The position numbers and the translations under genes were made by a program. The notes under the pieces are model-generated. The model was not told the DNA's origin and did not search any database. It saw nothing but the letters and a program-made list of their open reading frames with translations. Below, piece by piece: positions 14,864-22,467 of a stretch of DNA of 33,764 nucleotides. Origin of the DNA: UBA822 sp036336795 (GTDB taxonomy: Bacteria > Gemmatimonadota > Gemmatimonadetes > Longimicrobiales > Gaopeijiaceae); assembly GCA_036336795.1 (NCBI GenBank), contig JAYZFL010000034.1, positions 1 through 33,764 on the forward strand, written 5' to 3'. Each line of letters begins with the position of its first letter. Positions within the stretch are counted from its first letter, which is position 1.

Positions 14864-16584
14864 GCCTCTCCTTTAGAACTCCGGTAGGCGCTTTCCCCAT
14901 CCCCCAGCTGACGTTCCACTCGTCGAGAGAAGTCCGCCCGCCATTCTGTGAGAACCTGATCCGCCCGCCGAGGAACCACGTCCTTCACCCTCTCCGGAGA
15001 GTTTTGGAACACCGAGAAGACCTCTTTTCCAAAAGCCTCGACCAGCGCATCCGCTGTTTTCTTGCCAACTCCACCGTATGAATTGCTTAGATAACTGGAA
15101 ATAGCCTTTGCACTTGTGGGGAGCCCAACATCCTTAACGCCAGTCTCAGCGCCAGCCCTAAAGGGCGTGGTTGCTCCAATCGATCCCCTTACTGCCTGCC
15201 CTTCGAACAGAACCGGCTGCTGATCCTTGCCACGACGACTTCCGGAACCACCCCTCGGACCCAAACTACCGGAAGTATCGAGGTCTTCTTGTTGTCTCTC
15301 AGGGCTCTCACCGGACCCTTTTCCCCTATGGAGCGGACGGCCAACTTCTCGGTCCTTGGGAAAAACCAGATAATTTCCGGTCTCAGATTTTTCAAGATGG
15401 ACCACCCCGTCTTCCTGCGCTTGCAACAAGAACCGACTGAACTTGCTGAAACCCAACTCCGCCTCATCGAAACCAGGACCGTGTTTAAGCATTTTGCGTT
15501 TGACGTCAGAGTCCCGAACAGAGTCTTTTCCCTCCTTCGTCACCTCCCCGAGAGACTCAAGCATAAGATCGTAAGCAGCACGGAGTGGGGCCGGGTCCAC
15601 CTTTGGAGGCGAGGCAACCGATTTACCAGAATCCGCTACATCGTTCCGCAAAGTCTTAGCCTTATCGTTCCGCAAAGTCTTAGCCTTCGCGGTCTCCTCG
15701 GCTACCTTGGGTCTTCCCGATCCCCTGGCTCTCGTGGTACGCCCCCTTCTCGGGATCGGAGGGCTACTAACTGTCCCGATCTGACTTTCCACATCGATTT
15801 TACTCGACGGCTTTCGTCCTCCAGGCTTTACTTCATACTGCCCGTTTTCTAACCGATGTATTCTAATGTGGCCACGGCTCGAGGCCTCTGCTACGAATTT
15901 CGAGAACTTGCTGAACCCGAAGTTTCCCTCATTGAAGTTATTCTCAAGTTCGATCATTACTTGCTTAAGACGATCCGACCTCATGACGTCACCACGCTTC
16001 GTCATTCGTTGAACAGCCTTTTCAACCAAATCCCACGGGTCAAGAGGCCTGTCATCGGTCCCGGTGGTTTTCCGCAGGCCCGTGAGGCTAGTGTAGGAAT
16101 AGTACTCGTCACAGTTTTGGACGAGGATGTCCGAGCTGGATTCCTGGATTCCCACTCCGATCACATATTTCCCGTACTCCTTGAGTTTTAGGACCAGGCT
16201 AGAGAAGTCGGAGTCACCTGTGAGGAGGATATAAGTCCCGATCTCAGGACGGATGAAGACGAGCTCGAGCCCGTCAATAGCCATCCGAATATCGGTGGCG
16301 TTCTTCTTGGAACTCCCATATGCCGGTGCAAAGATCAGATCGACTGACGCCTCCGAAAGCGGCACGATGTATTGAGGATAACGGCGCCAGTCTGCATAGG
16401 CACGTTGGACCGTGACCTTGCCCCGAATAACGTCGGATTGGAGTAGGGTCTTCAACTCCTTGGAAAGGTCACTTCGCATTCCCATCGTAACATTGTCGAA
16501 ATCGATGAGAAGCGCGGCGTTGGGAGCACCGGTCTGCGCGCTAGGGGGGCCCTCCACATGGGGGGCCTGAGAATACTGATTCAT
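14860..16584 (-). CDS. NYN-domain (PIN-like) protein with two LOTUS/OST-HTH domains and an HhH domain
   Basis: A 574-residue multidomain protein. Residues about 22-165 are a LabA/DUF88-type NYN domain with the acidic residues of a PIN-like nuclease in place: LLIDFDN (Asp28/30), NATDIRMAID (98/104) and LLTGDSDFSSLVLKL (124/126). Residues about 183-253 and 332-408 are two OST-HTH/LOTUS domains with matching cores FGFSKFSKFVAEA and LGFSKFSRFLLQAQ. Residues about 490-545 (AISSYLSNSYGGVGKKTADA) look like the helix-hairpin-helix found in RecD2-type proteins. Low-complexity basic linkers join them. It is probably an RNA-binding nuclease or RNA-silencing-type factor; the target is unknown. The Met at 16584 has AAGGA nearby and is preferred to 16620. 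Confidence 0.85.
   Translation of the reverse strand: MNQYSQAPHVEGPPSAQTGAPNAALLIDFDNVTMGMRSDLSKELKTLLQSDVIRGKVTVQRAYADWRRYPQYIVPLSEASVDLIFAPAYGSSKKNATDIRMAIDGLELVFIRPEIGTYILLTGDSDFSSLVLKLKEYGKYVIGVGIQESSSDILVQNCDEYYSYTSLTGLRKTTGTDDRPLDPWDLVEKAVQRMTKRGDVMRSDRLKQVMIELENNFNEGNFGFSKFSKFVAEASSRGHIRIHRLENGQYEVKPGGRKPSSKIDVESQIGTVSSPPIPRRGRTTRARGSGRPKVAEETAKAKTLRNDKAKTLRNDVADSGKSVASPPKVDPAPLRAAYDLMLESLGEVTKEGKDSVRDSDVKRKMLKHGPGFDEAELGFSKFSRFLLQAQEDGVVHLEKSETGNYLVFPKDREVGRPLHRGKGSGESPERQQEDLDTSGSLGPRGGSGSRRGKDQQPVLFEGQAVRGSIGATTPFRAGAETGVKDVGLPTSAKAISSYLSNSYGGVGKKTADALVEAFGKEVFSVFQNSPERVKDVVPRRADQVLTEWRADFSRRVERQLGDGESAYRSSKGEA
15640..15687 (-). repeat. Perfect 24-bp tandem duplication inside the NYN-gene linker
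   Basis: Two exact adjacent copies of a 24-bp unit (15640-15663 and 15664-15687) encode the octapeptide AKTLRNDK-like motif twice in the basic linker between the two LOTUS domains. The unit is in frame and has no differences, so the duplication is recent or maintained. Confidence 0.9.
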
Positions 16585-16795
16585 TGGTTTCCTTCTCGCA
16601 ATAGTGTTGGCCGGCCACACTCGCGAGACCTCCCCACCCTCTCCAGTCCATCCGGTCGACTCACGTCGCCAGGATCTGGCTCGGGTCGGGGGGGTCTAAG
16701 ATCAAAGTGTCCGGCAATCCTTCATGTCTTGTGCTGCCTGTGCTTCCTCCAGACCAAGGCGAAACTCATCAATAACGTGGGATGAGCCCAGCACC

Positions 16796-16858
16796 TCAGA
16801 GAGGGAACACAGACAGACCGGGCTTGTCCAGAAACTCGTCCGGAAGCTCGGCCATCAT
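16796..16858 (-). CDS. Very short questionable ORF with a possible +1 frameshift continuation
   Basis: The frame reads MMAELPDEFLDKPGLSVFPL and then stops in CTC TGA. In the +1 frame it would continue, after skipping one base, through EVLGSSHVIDEFRLGLEEAQ to a stop at 16702. Both parts look protein-like, and together they would form a ~52-residue acidic helical protein. The first Met overlaps the stop of the preceding short frame as ATGA. It may be a decayed gene, a sequencing error or chance. I do not recognise it. Confidence 0.2.
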   Translation of the reverse strand: MMAELPDEFLDKPGLSVFPL

Positions 16859-16974
16859 GGCTTAGCATGCCGCCGGACACGAATGGAGTCGATCCTCCGC
16901 TTACCGGGGGCAAACGTTTTAACCACGGAGAATGATAACCTTTTTCTGTTATCCGACCAAATGAACAAACCCAT
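16855..16974 (-). CDS. Short basic ORF, 39 aa, questionable
   Basis: The frame reads MGLFIWSDNRKRLSFSVVKT and ends KRRIDSIRVRRHAKP. It has a plausible ribosome-binding site (AAGAGG, about 5 nt from the ATG) and overlaps the next short frame by ATGA. It is rich in Arg and Lys. No family is recognised, and a frame of this length can arise by chance. Confidence 0.25.
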   Translation of the reverse strand: MGLFIWSDNRKRLSFSVVKTFAPGKRRIDSIRVRRHAKP

Positions 16975-17072
16975 GATCGCCTCTTATTCTTAGGCTCCCG
17001 GTGCGGAAGTATCCTTCCAAGTTAAGGAAATTCAACGTCTCCCGAAGCCAAAGGTCCTACCGACTCATCGCT

Positions 17073-17204
17073 TCAGAGCAGGCCTTTGAACGAAGTGGCG
17101 AGTATCTCCAACCAACCCTCCATGTAACCGAACGCCACAGCTTCACCATTGCGGATCAAGGACACACCCTCCGAACCCGATTCCGAAAAGGACGAAAGAG
17201 CCAA
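17073..17204 (-). CDS. Short ORF downstream of aroB, 43 aa, questionable
   Basis: A TTG-initiated minus-strand frame just after aroB encodes MALSSFSESGSEGVSLIRNG, then EAVAFGYMEGWLEILATSFK and a short end. The C-terminal half resembles a real amphipathic or membrane-associated helix, not random sequence. There is no convincing ribosome-binding site. It could be a small protein or the tail of a degraded gene. Confidence 0.25.
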   Translation of the reverse strand: MALSSFSESGSEGVSLIRNGEAVAFGYMEGWLEILATSFKGLL

Positions 17205-17236
17205 GGAAATCGAGTGATCCGGTTACCGCAGAACCC

Positions 17237-18367
17237 TCACCTAAGGTTCGTTACGAAGTAATCGACGGCATCCCGCACGATCTGGTCCTGGACAGGATGA
17301 CTCCAGGAATCACGAGCAAAGTAAACACTACCGATGTGTGACAGTAACACGAAGAGAGTTCTCCCATCCCTGACTTTCTTGTCTAGCGTAAGATAAGACA
17401 TGATATCCGCAGACGAGGCCTCCACAGGCGACCGCCGGAGAAGGCCAACTTCCTCAACAACCTCCTTAATACGCTCTAAGGTATCCTTAGCGGTTACGCC
17501 CAGTTCAGTTCCAATTCGGGCCTCGAGTACCATTCCGTATCCGATCGCCGTACCGTGCGAAACATCATAGGAGCTCGCAGCTTCGATCGCGTGCCCGAGG
17601 GTGTGCCCGAAGTTGAGGATCTGTCGACGACCAAATTCCCGCTCGTCATCAGACACCACTTTTGACTTGAGTTGCACTGATCGTACTACGGCCCTCTCCA
17701 CAGCAGAGACCCTACCATCCAGGATCTGCTCCATCTCACGGGCCAGAACCTCGAAGTAAGCAGAATCCATGATCGCTCCATGCTTTACTGCCTCAATCAA
17801 GCCTTGAGCCCGCTCAACCCGTGGGAGCGTCTCAATCACTTCAGGGTCGGCTAGGACAAGAAGTGGCGGGTGAAAAGCTCCAATCAAATTCTTTCCCATG
17901 GCCACGTCCACACCAGTCTTTCCTCCCACAGAAGCGTCGACCATTGCAAGTAAACTGGTGGGTACCTGCACAACGGGAATTCCTCTCATATAGGTAGCAG
18001 CGACAAAACCGGCCAGATCACCCGTCACCCCACCACCTAGGGCAACGATGCACGAATCTCGACCAAATCCCATTTTGAGGAGGCGATCAGTGAGGTCCTT
18101 CCACGTAGATCGGTTCTTGTGGCACTCACCCGACACAAAGCTGAACAACTGGGCATCGAGGCCGGAATCTCCCAAAGACTGAAGCACCGAATCTCCATAT
18201 AGAGTCGCCACGTTCGAGTCAGAGACTACCGCGTAACGATGTGCCGGCGCATACTCCTTCAGGAGTTTTCCGAGAGACCGAAGCAGGCCACACCCCACCA
18301 GGACAGGGTATGCGTCCGGTCCCACTTTAACTCTAATCGATTTCACCCCTTCTCCTTCGGGACCCAT
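17237..18367 (-). CDS. aroB: 3-dehydroquinate synthase
   Basis: Second enzyme of the shikimate pathway; it cyclises DAHP to 3-dehydroquinate using NAD+ and a divalent metal in the cytosol. The product is 376 residues. Family motifs are SGECHKNRSTW (about 79-89), ALGGGVTGDLAGFVAATYMR (109-128), MVDASVGGKTGVD (142-154), GAFHPPLLVLAD (163-174), EAVKHG and the metal-binding NFGHTLGHAIE. ATG at 18367 has GAGGGG just upstream; a GTG seven codons later also has a strong AAGGAG, so the start could be either. It begins 12 nt after the HExxH lipoprotein gene ends, which suggests one transcript with the cupin gene. Confidence 0.95.
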   Translation of the reverse strand: MGPEGEGVKSIRVKVGPDAYPVLVGCGLLRSLGKLLKEYAPAHRYAVVSDSNVATLYGDSVLQSLGDSGLDAQLFSFVSGECHKNRSTWKDLTDRLLKMGFGRDSCIVALGGGVTGDLAGFVAATYMRGIPVVQVPTSLLAMVDASVGGKTGVDVAMGKNLIGAFHPPLLVLADPEVIETLPRVERAQGLIEAVKHGAIMDSAYFEVLAREMEQILDGRVSAVERAVVRSVQLKSKVVSDDEREFGRRQILNFGHTLGHAIEAASSYDVSHGTAIGYGMVLEARIGTELGVTAKDTLERIKEVVEEVGLLRRSPVEASSADIMSYLTLDKKVRDGRTLFVLLSHIGSVYFARDSWSHPVQDQIVRDAVDYFVTNLR

Positions 18368-18379
18368 GAGCCCCTCGTC

Positions 18380-19606
18380 CTAGCGACCAGTAATCGAAGC
18401 TGCGACGTCGGGAGTCCCCCCAATCAATAGGATCATTCCGGGAAGTCCTCCAACATCCACCACTAACTGCTCCACACCACTCGGGTAAGAAGGTAGATGG
18501 GGGCTCAAAGCTTCGACAAAGCTGTCGCGGCCAGTCTCACTGTCCCAAACAGTGAACCAAGCAAGTGCTCGTTCACCATCTTCAGATTCGAGCAAAGCAT
18601 AGCGGTCCCCACCCCACCCGGCCGCTCCACCCCGGTCCTCTCCGAAGGTCTCCAATAAGATTCCGATCTCTAGCTCACCCAATGTGTCCTCGTAGAGGGT
18701 GCGCCATCCCATGCCAACCGACAACTCGATCTCCTCAGGCACGTCTCGCACACCCTCTAGAAATCTTTCGGGATGAAGAACCTGCTCAGTGGATTGCGGC
18801 AGTCTAACACCGAAGGGAGAAGGTCGCCCTATTTCTCTCTTCCAGAGCTCCTCGACAAAAGTCGCCCCCCCGAGGTATGGAAACAGGAGAGACTCCTGTA
18901 AGATCAGTGGCGCCGATGCCAAAGTCGGAGACTGGGTGCGTGCCACTTCGAGGGCCGGTCGGATCCGATCCGTAAAGTTAGGGATGGTCGTCAGGTCCAT
19001 AGTCTCCCTCTGTTGTCGCTCCAAGAGGAATTCAAACATCACGAGGGTGGCATGTCCCTCAATGGCTGCTTGGGCCGCCGCTTGACGATCGTTACCGAGT
19101 CGTCGATCAGTGATGGCATCGAGGTCAATGCTCTGGTCTTGGATAGCGTGAACGAGTTCGTGAGCCAAGAGGGGCTCTAATAGCGACTCTGGCTGATCCG
19201 CCAAGACGAAGAGCGTCGTCGAGTCTGGATCGTAAAATCCTGCAACTTGTTCGAGGTAGAGCTCCTTGAGCGCCACCCTCAGCTCGAAATCGGGTGGCAG
19301 CAACCCCAAGAGCCAATAGGACTCCGCGAGCAGCTCGGCCCGCTCCTCGGCAAGCTCTTGGTCGAGCTTGAACTCGAGATACTCCTCAAGCTCTGATCGG
19401 GTACGACGTTCTAAGCGAACCGGACCTCGAAGGACAAGCCCCGAGCGATCGGCAAGGTCGGTTAGGATCTTTCCGGCGGCTTCGGCAAGAACCGGGTCCG
19501 ATGACGTAACCATTAGGTTGTCCCGCTCCCAACCACAGGCCGCCCCGACCAAGAGCAGCGATAGGAGCGTAGCCATCCCCAGAAATTTCCGACGAAATCG
19601 CCTCAT
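18380..19606 (-). CDS. Lipoprotein with an HExxH zinc-metallopeptidase motif
   Basis: A 408-residue protein. A basic n-region (MRRFRRK), a hydrophobic core (LGMATLLSLLLVG) and lipobox A-A-C put Cys24 as the lipidated residue. The central part has LLAHELVHAIQDQ (HELVH at about 149-153) and, about 30 residues on, AAIEGHATLVMFE with Glu183. This is the layout of a gluzincin-type zinc site, with two His and a downstream Glu. The preceding segment LYLEQVAGFYDPDSTTLFVL is often seen before HExxH in uncharacterised bacterial proteins. The C-terminal half is unassigned. The substrate is unknown; the envelope is the likely site of action. The frame extends to 19762 but would then run through the end of the cupin gene; the chosen Met is 7 nt after that gene's stop. 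Confidence 0.75.
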   Translation of the reverse strand: MRRFRRKFLGMATLLSLLLVGAACGWERDNLMVTSSDPVLAEAAGKILTDLADRSGLVLRGPVRLERRTRSELEEYLEFKLDQELAEERAELLAESYWLLGLLPPDFELRVALKELYLEQVAGFYDPDSTTLFVLADQPESLLEPLLAHELVHAIQDQSIDLDAITDRRLGNDRQAAAQAAIEGHATLVMFEFLLERQQRETMDLTTIPNFTDRIRPALEVARTQSPTLASAPLILQESLLFPYLGGATFVEELWKREIGRPSPFGVRLPQSTEQVLHPERFLEGVRDVPEEIELSVGMGWRTLYEDTLGELEIGILLETFGEDRGGAAGWGGDRYALLESEDGERALAWFTVWDSETGRDSFVEALSPHLPSYPSGVEQLVVDVGGLPGMILLIGGTPDVAASITGR

Positions 19607-19613
19607 GGCGAAA

Positions 19614-19979
19614 TCACAGGTGGGGGGGGGTCCTACCGTAACGATCCTCCAGGCGGACGACGTCTTCAAGATGGGGGGTCGAGGCCTCAAGCACGTCACA
19701 ATCGCTAACCGCCACCATTCGATGGATCGTTCCTGGTGCCACGTAGAAGCTTTCTCCCTCACTTATTTCGATGTCCTGCAGCTCCGATTGGGAAGAGCCA
19801 GCAGAGAAGCGCATCTCACCCGACAGTAGGTGGATGGTCTCATCTTTTTGCTCATGGTATTGGAGAGAAAGGGCTTGACCGGCGTCGATATGTAGCAGCT
19901 TACCCACGTACTGTTTGGTTTCTGCCCAAATGATCTCGTAGCCCCACGGCTTTTCGACACGTCTGGGAGTCTGCTTCAT
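19614..19979 (-). CDS. Cupin, mannose-6-phosphate isomerase type II-like
   Basis: A 121-residue single cupin domain like the C-terminal domain of bifunctional phosphomannose isomerase/GDP-mannose pyrophosphorylase. The opening RRVEKPWGYEIIWAETKQYV is followed by the first metal-binding motif LSLQYHEQKDETIHLLSGEM, the second motif PGTIHRMVA, and ASTPHLEDVVRLEDRYGR, the family's usual end. It may isomerise a phosphosugar or just bind one; stand-alone members often have no proven activity. GAGG lies 5-6 nt before the ATG. It is first in a compact minus-strand run with the HExxH lipoprotein and aroB. Confidence 0.85.
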   Translation of the reverse strand: MKQTPRRVEKPWGYEIIWAETKQYVGKLLHIDAGQALSLQYHEQKDETIHLLSGEMRFSAGSSQSELQDIEISEGESFYVAPGTIHRMVAVSDCDVLEASTPHLEDVVRLEDRYGRTPPHL

Positions 19980-20310
19980 ATCGGCCTCTGAATGGCGACC
20001 GGCGACGGTCTTGGTATGGATTTAATCTCCAGAACACCTGGACAAAGACAGTGCCAAGGGCCACTTACGAGGTCAAGACCCATACTCCATATATAGCGAG
20101 AGCGAGACATATCAATGAATCGGGAAATGAGTCTGAGATGACTACACCGTGATCCACTTTGACTATGGCATGAAAAATGCATTTCGCTCAAGGGATCCTG
20201 GTGGTCTTTCGGCGGTACGTTGAAACCATGACAGAGCACCGTCAGGGAGGCACACCTCTCGGTTAAAGGATTCTAAGAGCAACGGTGAGATAAAGGAGGG
20301 CGTGTAATTC
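19980..20310. other. Intergenic region between divergent cupin and PBP1A genes
   Basis: A 331-nt divergent promoter region. The only strong element is the PBP1A ribosome-binding site AAAGGAGGG (20292-20300). TATATA-like sequence occurs near 20090-20100 and TTGACT near 20158, but no pair with good spacing stands out. The short frames here look like chance. Confidence 0.6.
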
Positions 20311-22467
20311 GTGATCAAGATGCTTTGGAATCCTCAGGTATTGGGCCTTACTTCCGTCCTCTTACTGGGCCTGGGGGCAGGCGCTGCATGGGGTACGTGG
20401 CAGAACGTCTGCTCCGACTGTCCATCTGTTGCTCAGATCAGGACTTTCGAGTCAGAGCAGGCCAGTAAGCTTTACAGCCATGACGGTAGGCTTCTGGCCG
20501 AAATTGGTATTGAGCGTCGCACGCCAGTCTCCATCGACGCTCTCCCCGAGTATGTCCCACAAGCATTCGTAGCCGTTGAGGATAAACGGTTCTACGACCA
20601 CCAAGGGATCGACGCTCGCGGAATCGCGCGCGCAATCACAGGCATTCTCACAGGTCAGAATCGCGGGGGAGGCAGTACCATCACCCAACAGCTCGCCCGG
20701 AACATGTTCGATACTCAGATTGGGTTCGAACGACGTGTACTCTGGAAGCTCATCGTGCGGAAACTCAAGGAACTCCATGTGGCGTTCGCCCTCGAGCGAT
20801 CTTACACCAAGGAGCAGATCCTCGAAGCCTATCTGAACGAGATCAACTACGGTCATGGCTGGTGGGGTATCCAGACTGCCGCGCGAAACTACTTTGCCAA
20901 GAACGCTTCTGAGCTGAATCCGGCCGAAGCCGCTCTCTTGGCAGCGATACCGAACCTGCCCGGTTTCTACAGCCCCCTTCTGAGACCCGAGAATGCAGAG
21001 CGCCGGAGACGACTCGTGCTTCGCCGAATGATTGATCAGAGTTTTCTTCCGCCCGAAGACTTCGAGCGATATGCAAATGCTCCGATCCCCACCGAGCGGG
21101 CTGTAGCGGGTGGAAGCGTCGCACCCTACTTCGAGGAATGGGTTCGCCAGATCTTGGATGACCGTTTTGGAAGCAAACTCTATACCGCAGGCTTAAACGT
21201 CTATACGACACTCGATGTTCGAATGCAACGAGCCGCCGACGTGTCGATGAAAGAAGGGTGGGCACGCATAGAAGCCCGGCCCGGATTCGAGCACCTGACC
21301 TATCAGGCCTATCAGGATTCTATCACCGCTGGCGTGGCCCTGGACGATCAGCAGTACGTGCAGGGACTCTTCATCGCCCTAGATCCATGGACGGGGTCTG
21401 TCAGGGCGATGATCGGTGGGCGGGACTTCAAAACTTCAAAGTTTAACCGAGCCAATCAAGCGCTTAGGCAAGCCGGCTCTGGATTCAAGCCCTTCGTCTA
21501 CACGGCTGCCATTGCGAGTCGTATTCCCACGACGTTCGTCATCGTTGACGCCCCCGTAGTGACCATGCAGGTCGACGGAACGGAATGGAGGCCCGGTAAC
21601 TTCTCCAACCGGTTCGAGGGACCGATGACCCTCCGCACAGGCCTCATGCGGTCCCAGAACATGATAGCCATCAAGCTCGCAGAAGAAGTGGGGCTTGAGA
21701 GTGTCGCCCAAACGGCTCGTCGGATGGGGATCCGAAGCGAGATCGAACGCTTTCCTTCAACTGCGATCGGCGCAGCCGAGGTGATTCCCATTGAGATGTC
21801 CGAAGCCTACTCCACCTTTGCCAATATGGGCACTAAGGTACGTCCCTTTCCAATCTTGCGGGTGGAGGACGCTCAAGGCCGCATCCTTTGGGATCCTCAG
21901 CCCGAGCGTACCCAGGTCCTGGATCCATTGGTTTCACGCATCATGATCTCCATGCTCCAAGGGGTTGTGGACAGTGGAACTGGCAATGTAGCGATCCGGA
22001 CGATCGCAGGGCTTCCGAGGGAGGTTGTAGCCGCCGGTAAGACCGGAACGACGAATGACGGCACAGACGTTTGGTTTAATGGTGTTACACCTAATCTTCT
22101 TGCGACAGTTTGGTTCGGAACGGATCGCCCGAAAGAGATCCGGCCAGGATCAACGGGGGGAGGGGACGCCGCACCTGTGTGGGGCAGCTTCATGCGGCGG
22201 ATGTACTACGGAGATCCGGACGCACTCGATGACGAGCTCCGGCAGCCGACGCTCCCGATTCCCGAGCCCTGGATAGTCCCGGATGGTCTCCTCTCGCGGT
22301 TAATCGATCGGACTACCGGAAAGCTCGCCTCACGTTGGTGCCCAGAAGACGATCAGATGCTGGAACTGTTTCTCCCAGGCACCGAACCCACGGAGTTCTG
22401 CGACCGCGACGATAATCGCCTTTTCAGAACTCCGACGAGCCAAGAGCTCTTTCAGGAAGACCTCTGA
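20311..22467 (+). CDS. mrcA: Penicillin-binding protein 1A, bifunctional class A PBP
   Basis: A periplasm-facing inner-membrane enzyme that polymerises glycan strands from lipid II and cross-links them. The product is 718 residues. One N-terminal anchor helix (about 9-30) is followed by the GT51 domain with the catalytic Glu90 in AVEDKRFYDHQGID and GGSTITQQLARNMF (120-133). The transpeptidase domain has SxxK as SGFK (390-393), SxN as SQN (448-450) and KTGT (577-580). It ends with a short C-terminal Cys-containing tail (SRWCPEDDQ... TEFCDRDD) instead of a long domain. The start is GTG at 20311 with AAAGGAGGG upstream; ATG at 20320 is an alternative. The next gene on this strand starts 430 nt later. 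Confidence 0.95.
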   Translation: MIKMLWNPQVLGLTSVLLLGLGAGAAWGTWQNVCSDCPSVAQIRTFESEQASKLYSHDGRLLAEIGIERRTPVSIDALPEYVPQAFVAVEDKRFYDHQGIDARGIARAITGILTGQNRGGGSTITQQLARNMFDTQIGFERRVLWKLIVRKLKELHVAFALERSYTKEQILEAYLNEINYGHGWWGIQTAARNYFAKNASELNPAEAALLAAIPNLPGFYSPLLRPENAERRRRLVLRRMIDQSFLPPEDFERYANAPIPTERAVAGGSVAPYFEEWVRQILDDRFGSKLYTAGLNVYTTLDVRMQRAADVSMKEGWARIEARPGFEHLTYQAYQDSITAGVALDDQQYVQGLFIALDPWTGSVRAMIGGRDFKTSKFNRANQALRQAGSGFKPFVYTAAIASRIPTTFVIVDAPVVTMQVDGTEWRPGNFSNRFEGPMTLRTGLMRSQNMIAIKLAEEVGLESVAQTARRMGIRSEIERFPSTAIGAAEVIPIEMSEAYSTFANMGTKVRPFPILRVEDAQGRILWDPQPERTQVLDPLVSRIMISMLQGVVDSGTGNVAIRTIAGLPREVVAAGKTGTTNDGTDVWFNGVTPNLLATVWFGTDRPKEIRPGSTGGGDAAPVWGSFMRRMYYGDPDALDDELRQPTLPIPEPWIVPDGLLSRLIDRTTGKLASRWCPEDDQMLELFLPGTEPTEFCDRDDNRLFRTPTSQELFQEDL

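Larger units (their letters stand above)
16585..17236. other. 650-nt region without a clear gene
   Basis: This gap separates aroB from the NYN-domain gene, both on the minus strand. No tRNA, no recognisable structured RNA and no long frame with family resemblance is present. It holds three short minus-strand frames (listed separately). A weak minus-strand promoter-like pair, TTGAAT/TACTTC at 17 nt spacing, lies near 17010-17040, and a short hairpin (GATAAC/GTTATC) near 16935-16955. It may be the promoter and 5' region of the NYN-mpg-etf run, or decayed coding sequence. Confidence 0.5.

Noticed and set aside
16585..17236. Structured RNA (RNase P, tmRNA, 6S, tRNA) in the 650-nt gap
   Set aside because: I looked for the conserved cores (for example the T-loop GGTTCGA and RNase P P4 sequences) on both strands and found none.
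19976..20239. 87-codon minus-strand frame upstream of the cupin gene
   Set aside because: It overlaps the likely promoter region, has a Cys/His-rich random composition and runs past the cupin start in another frame.
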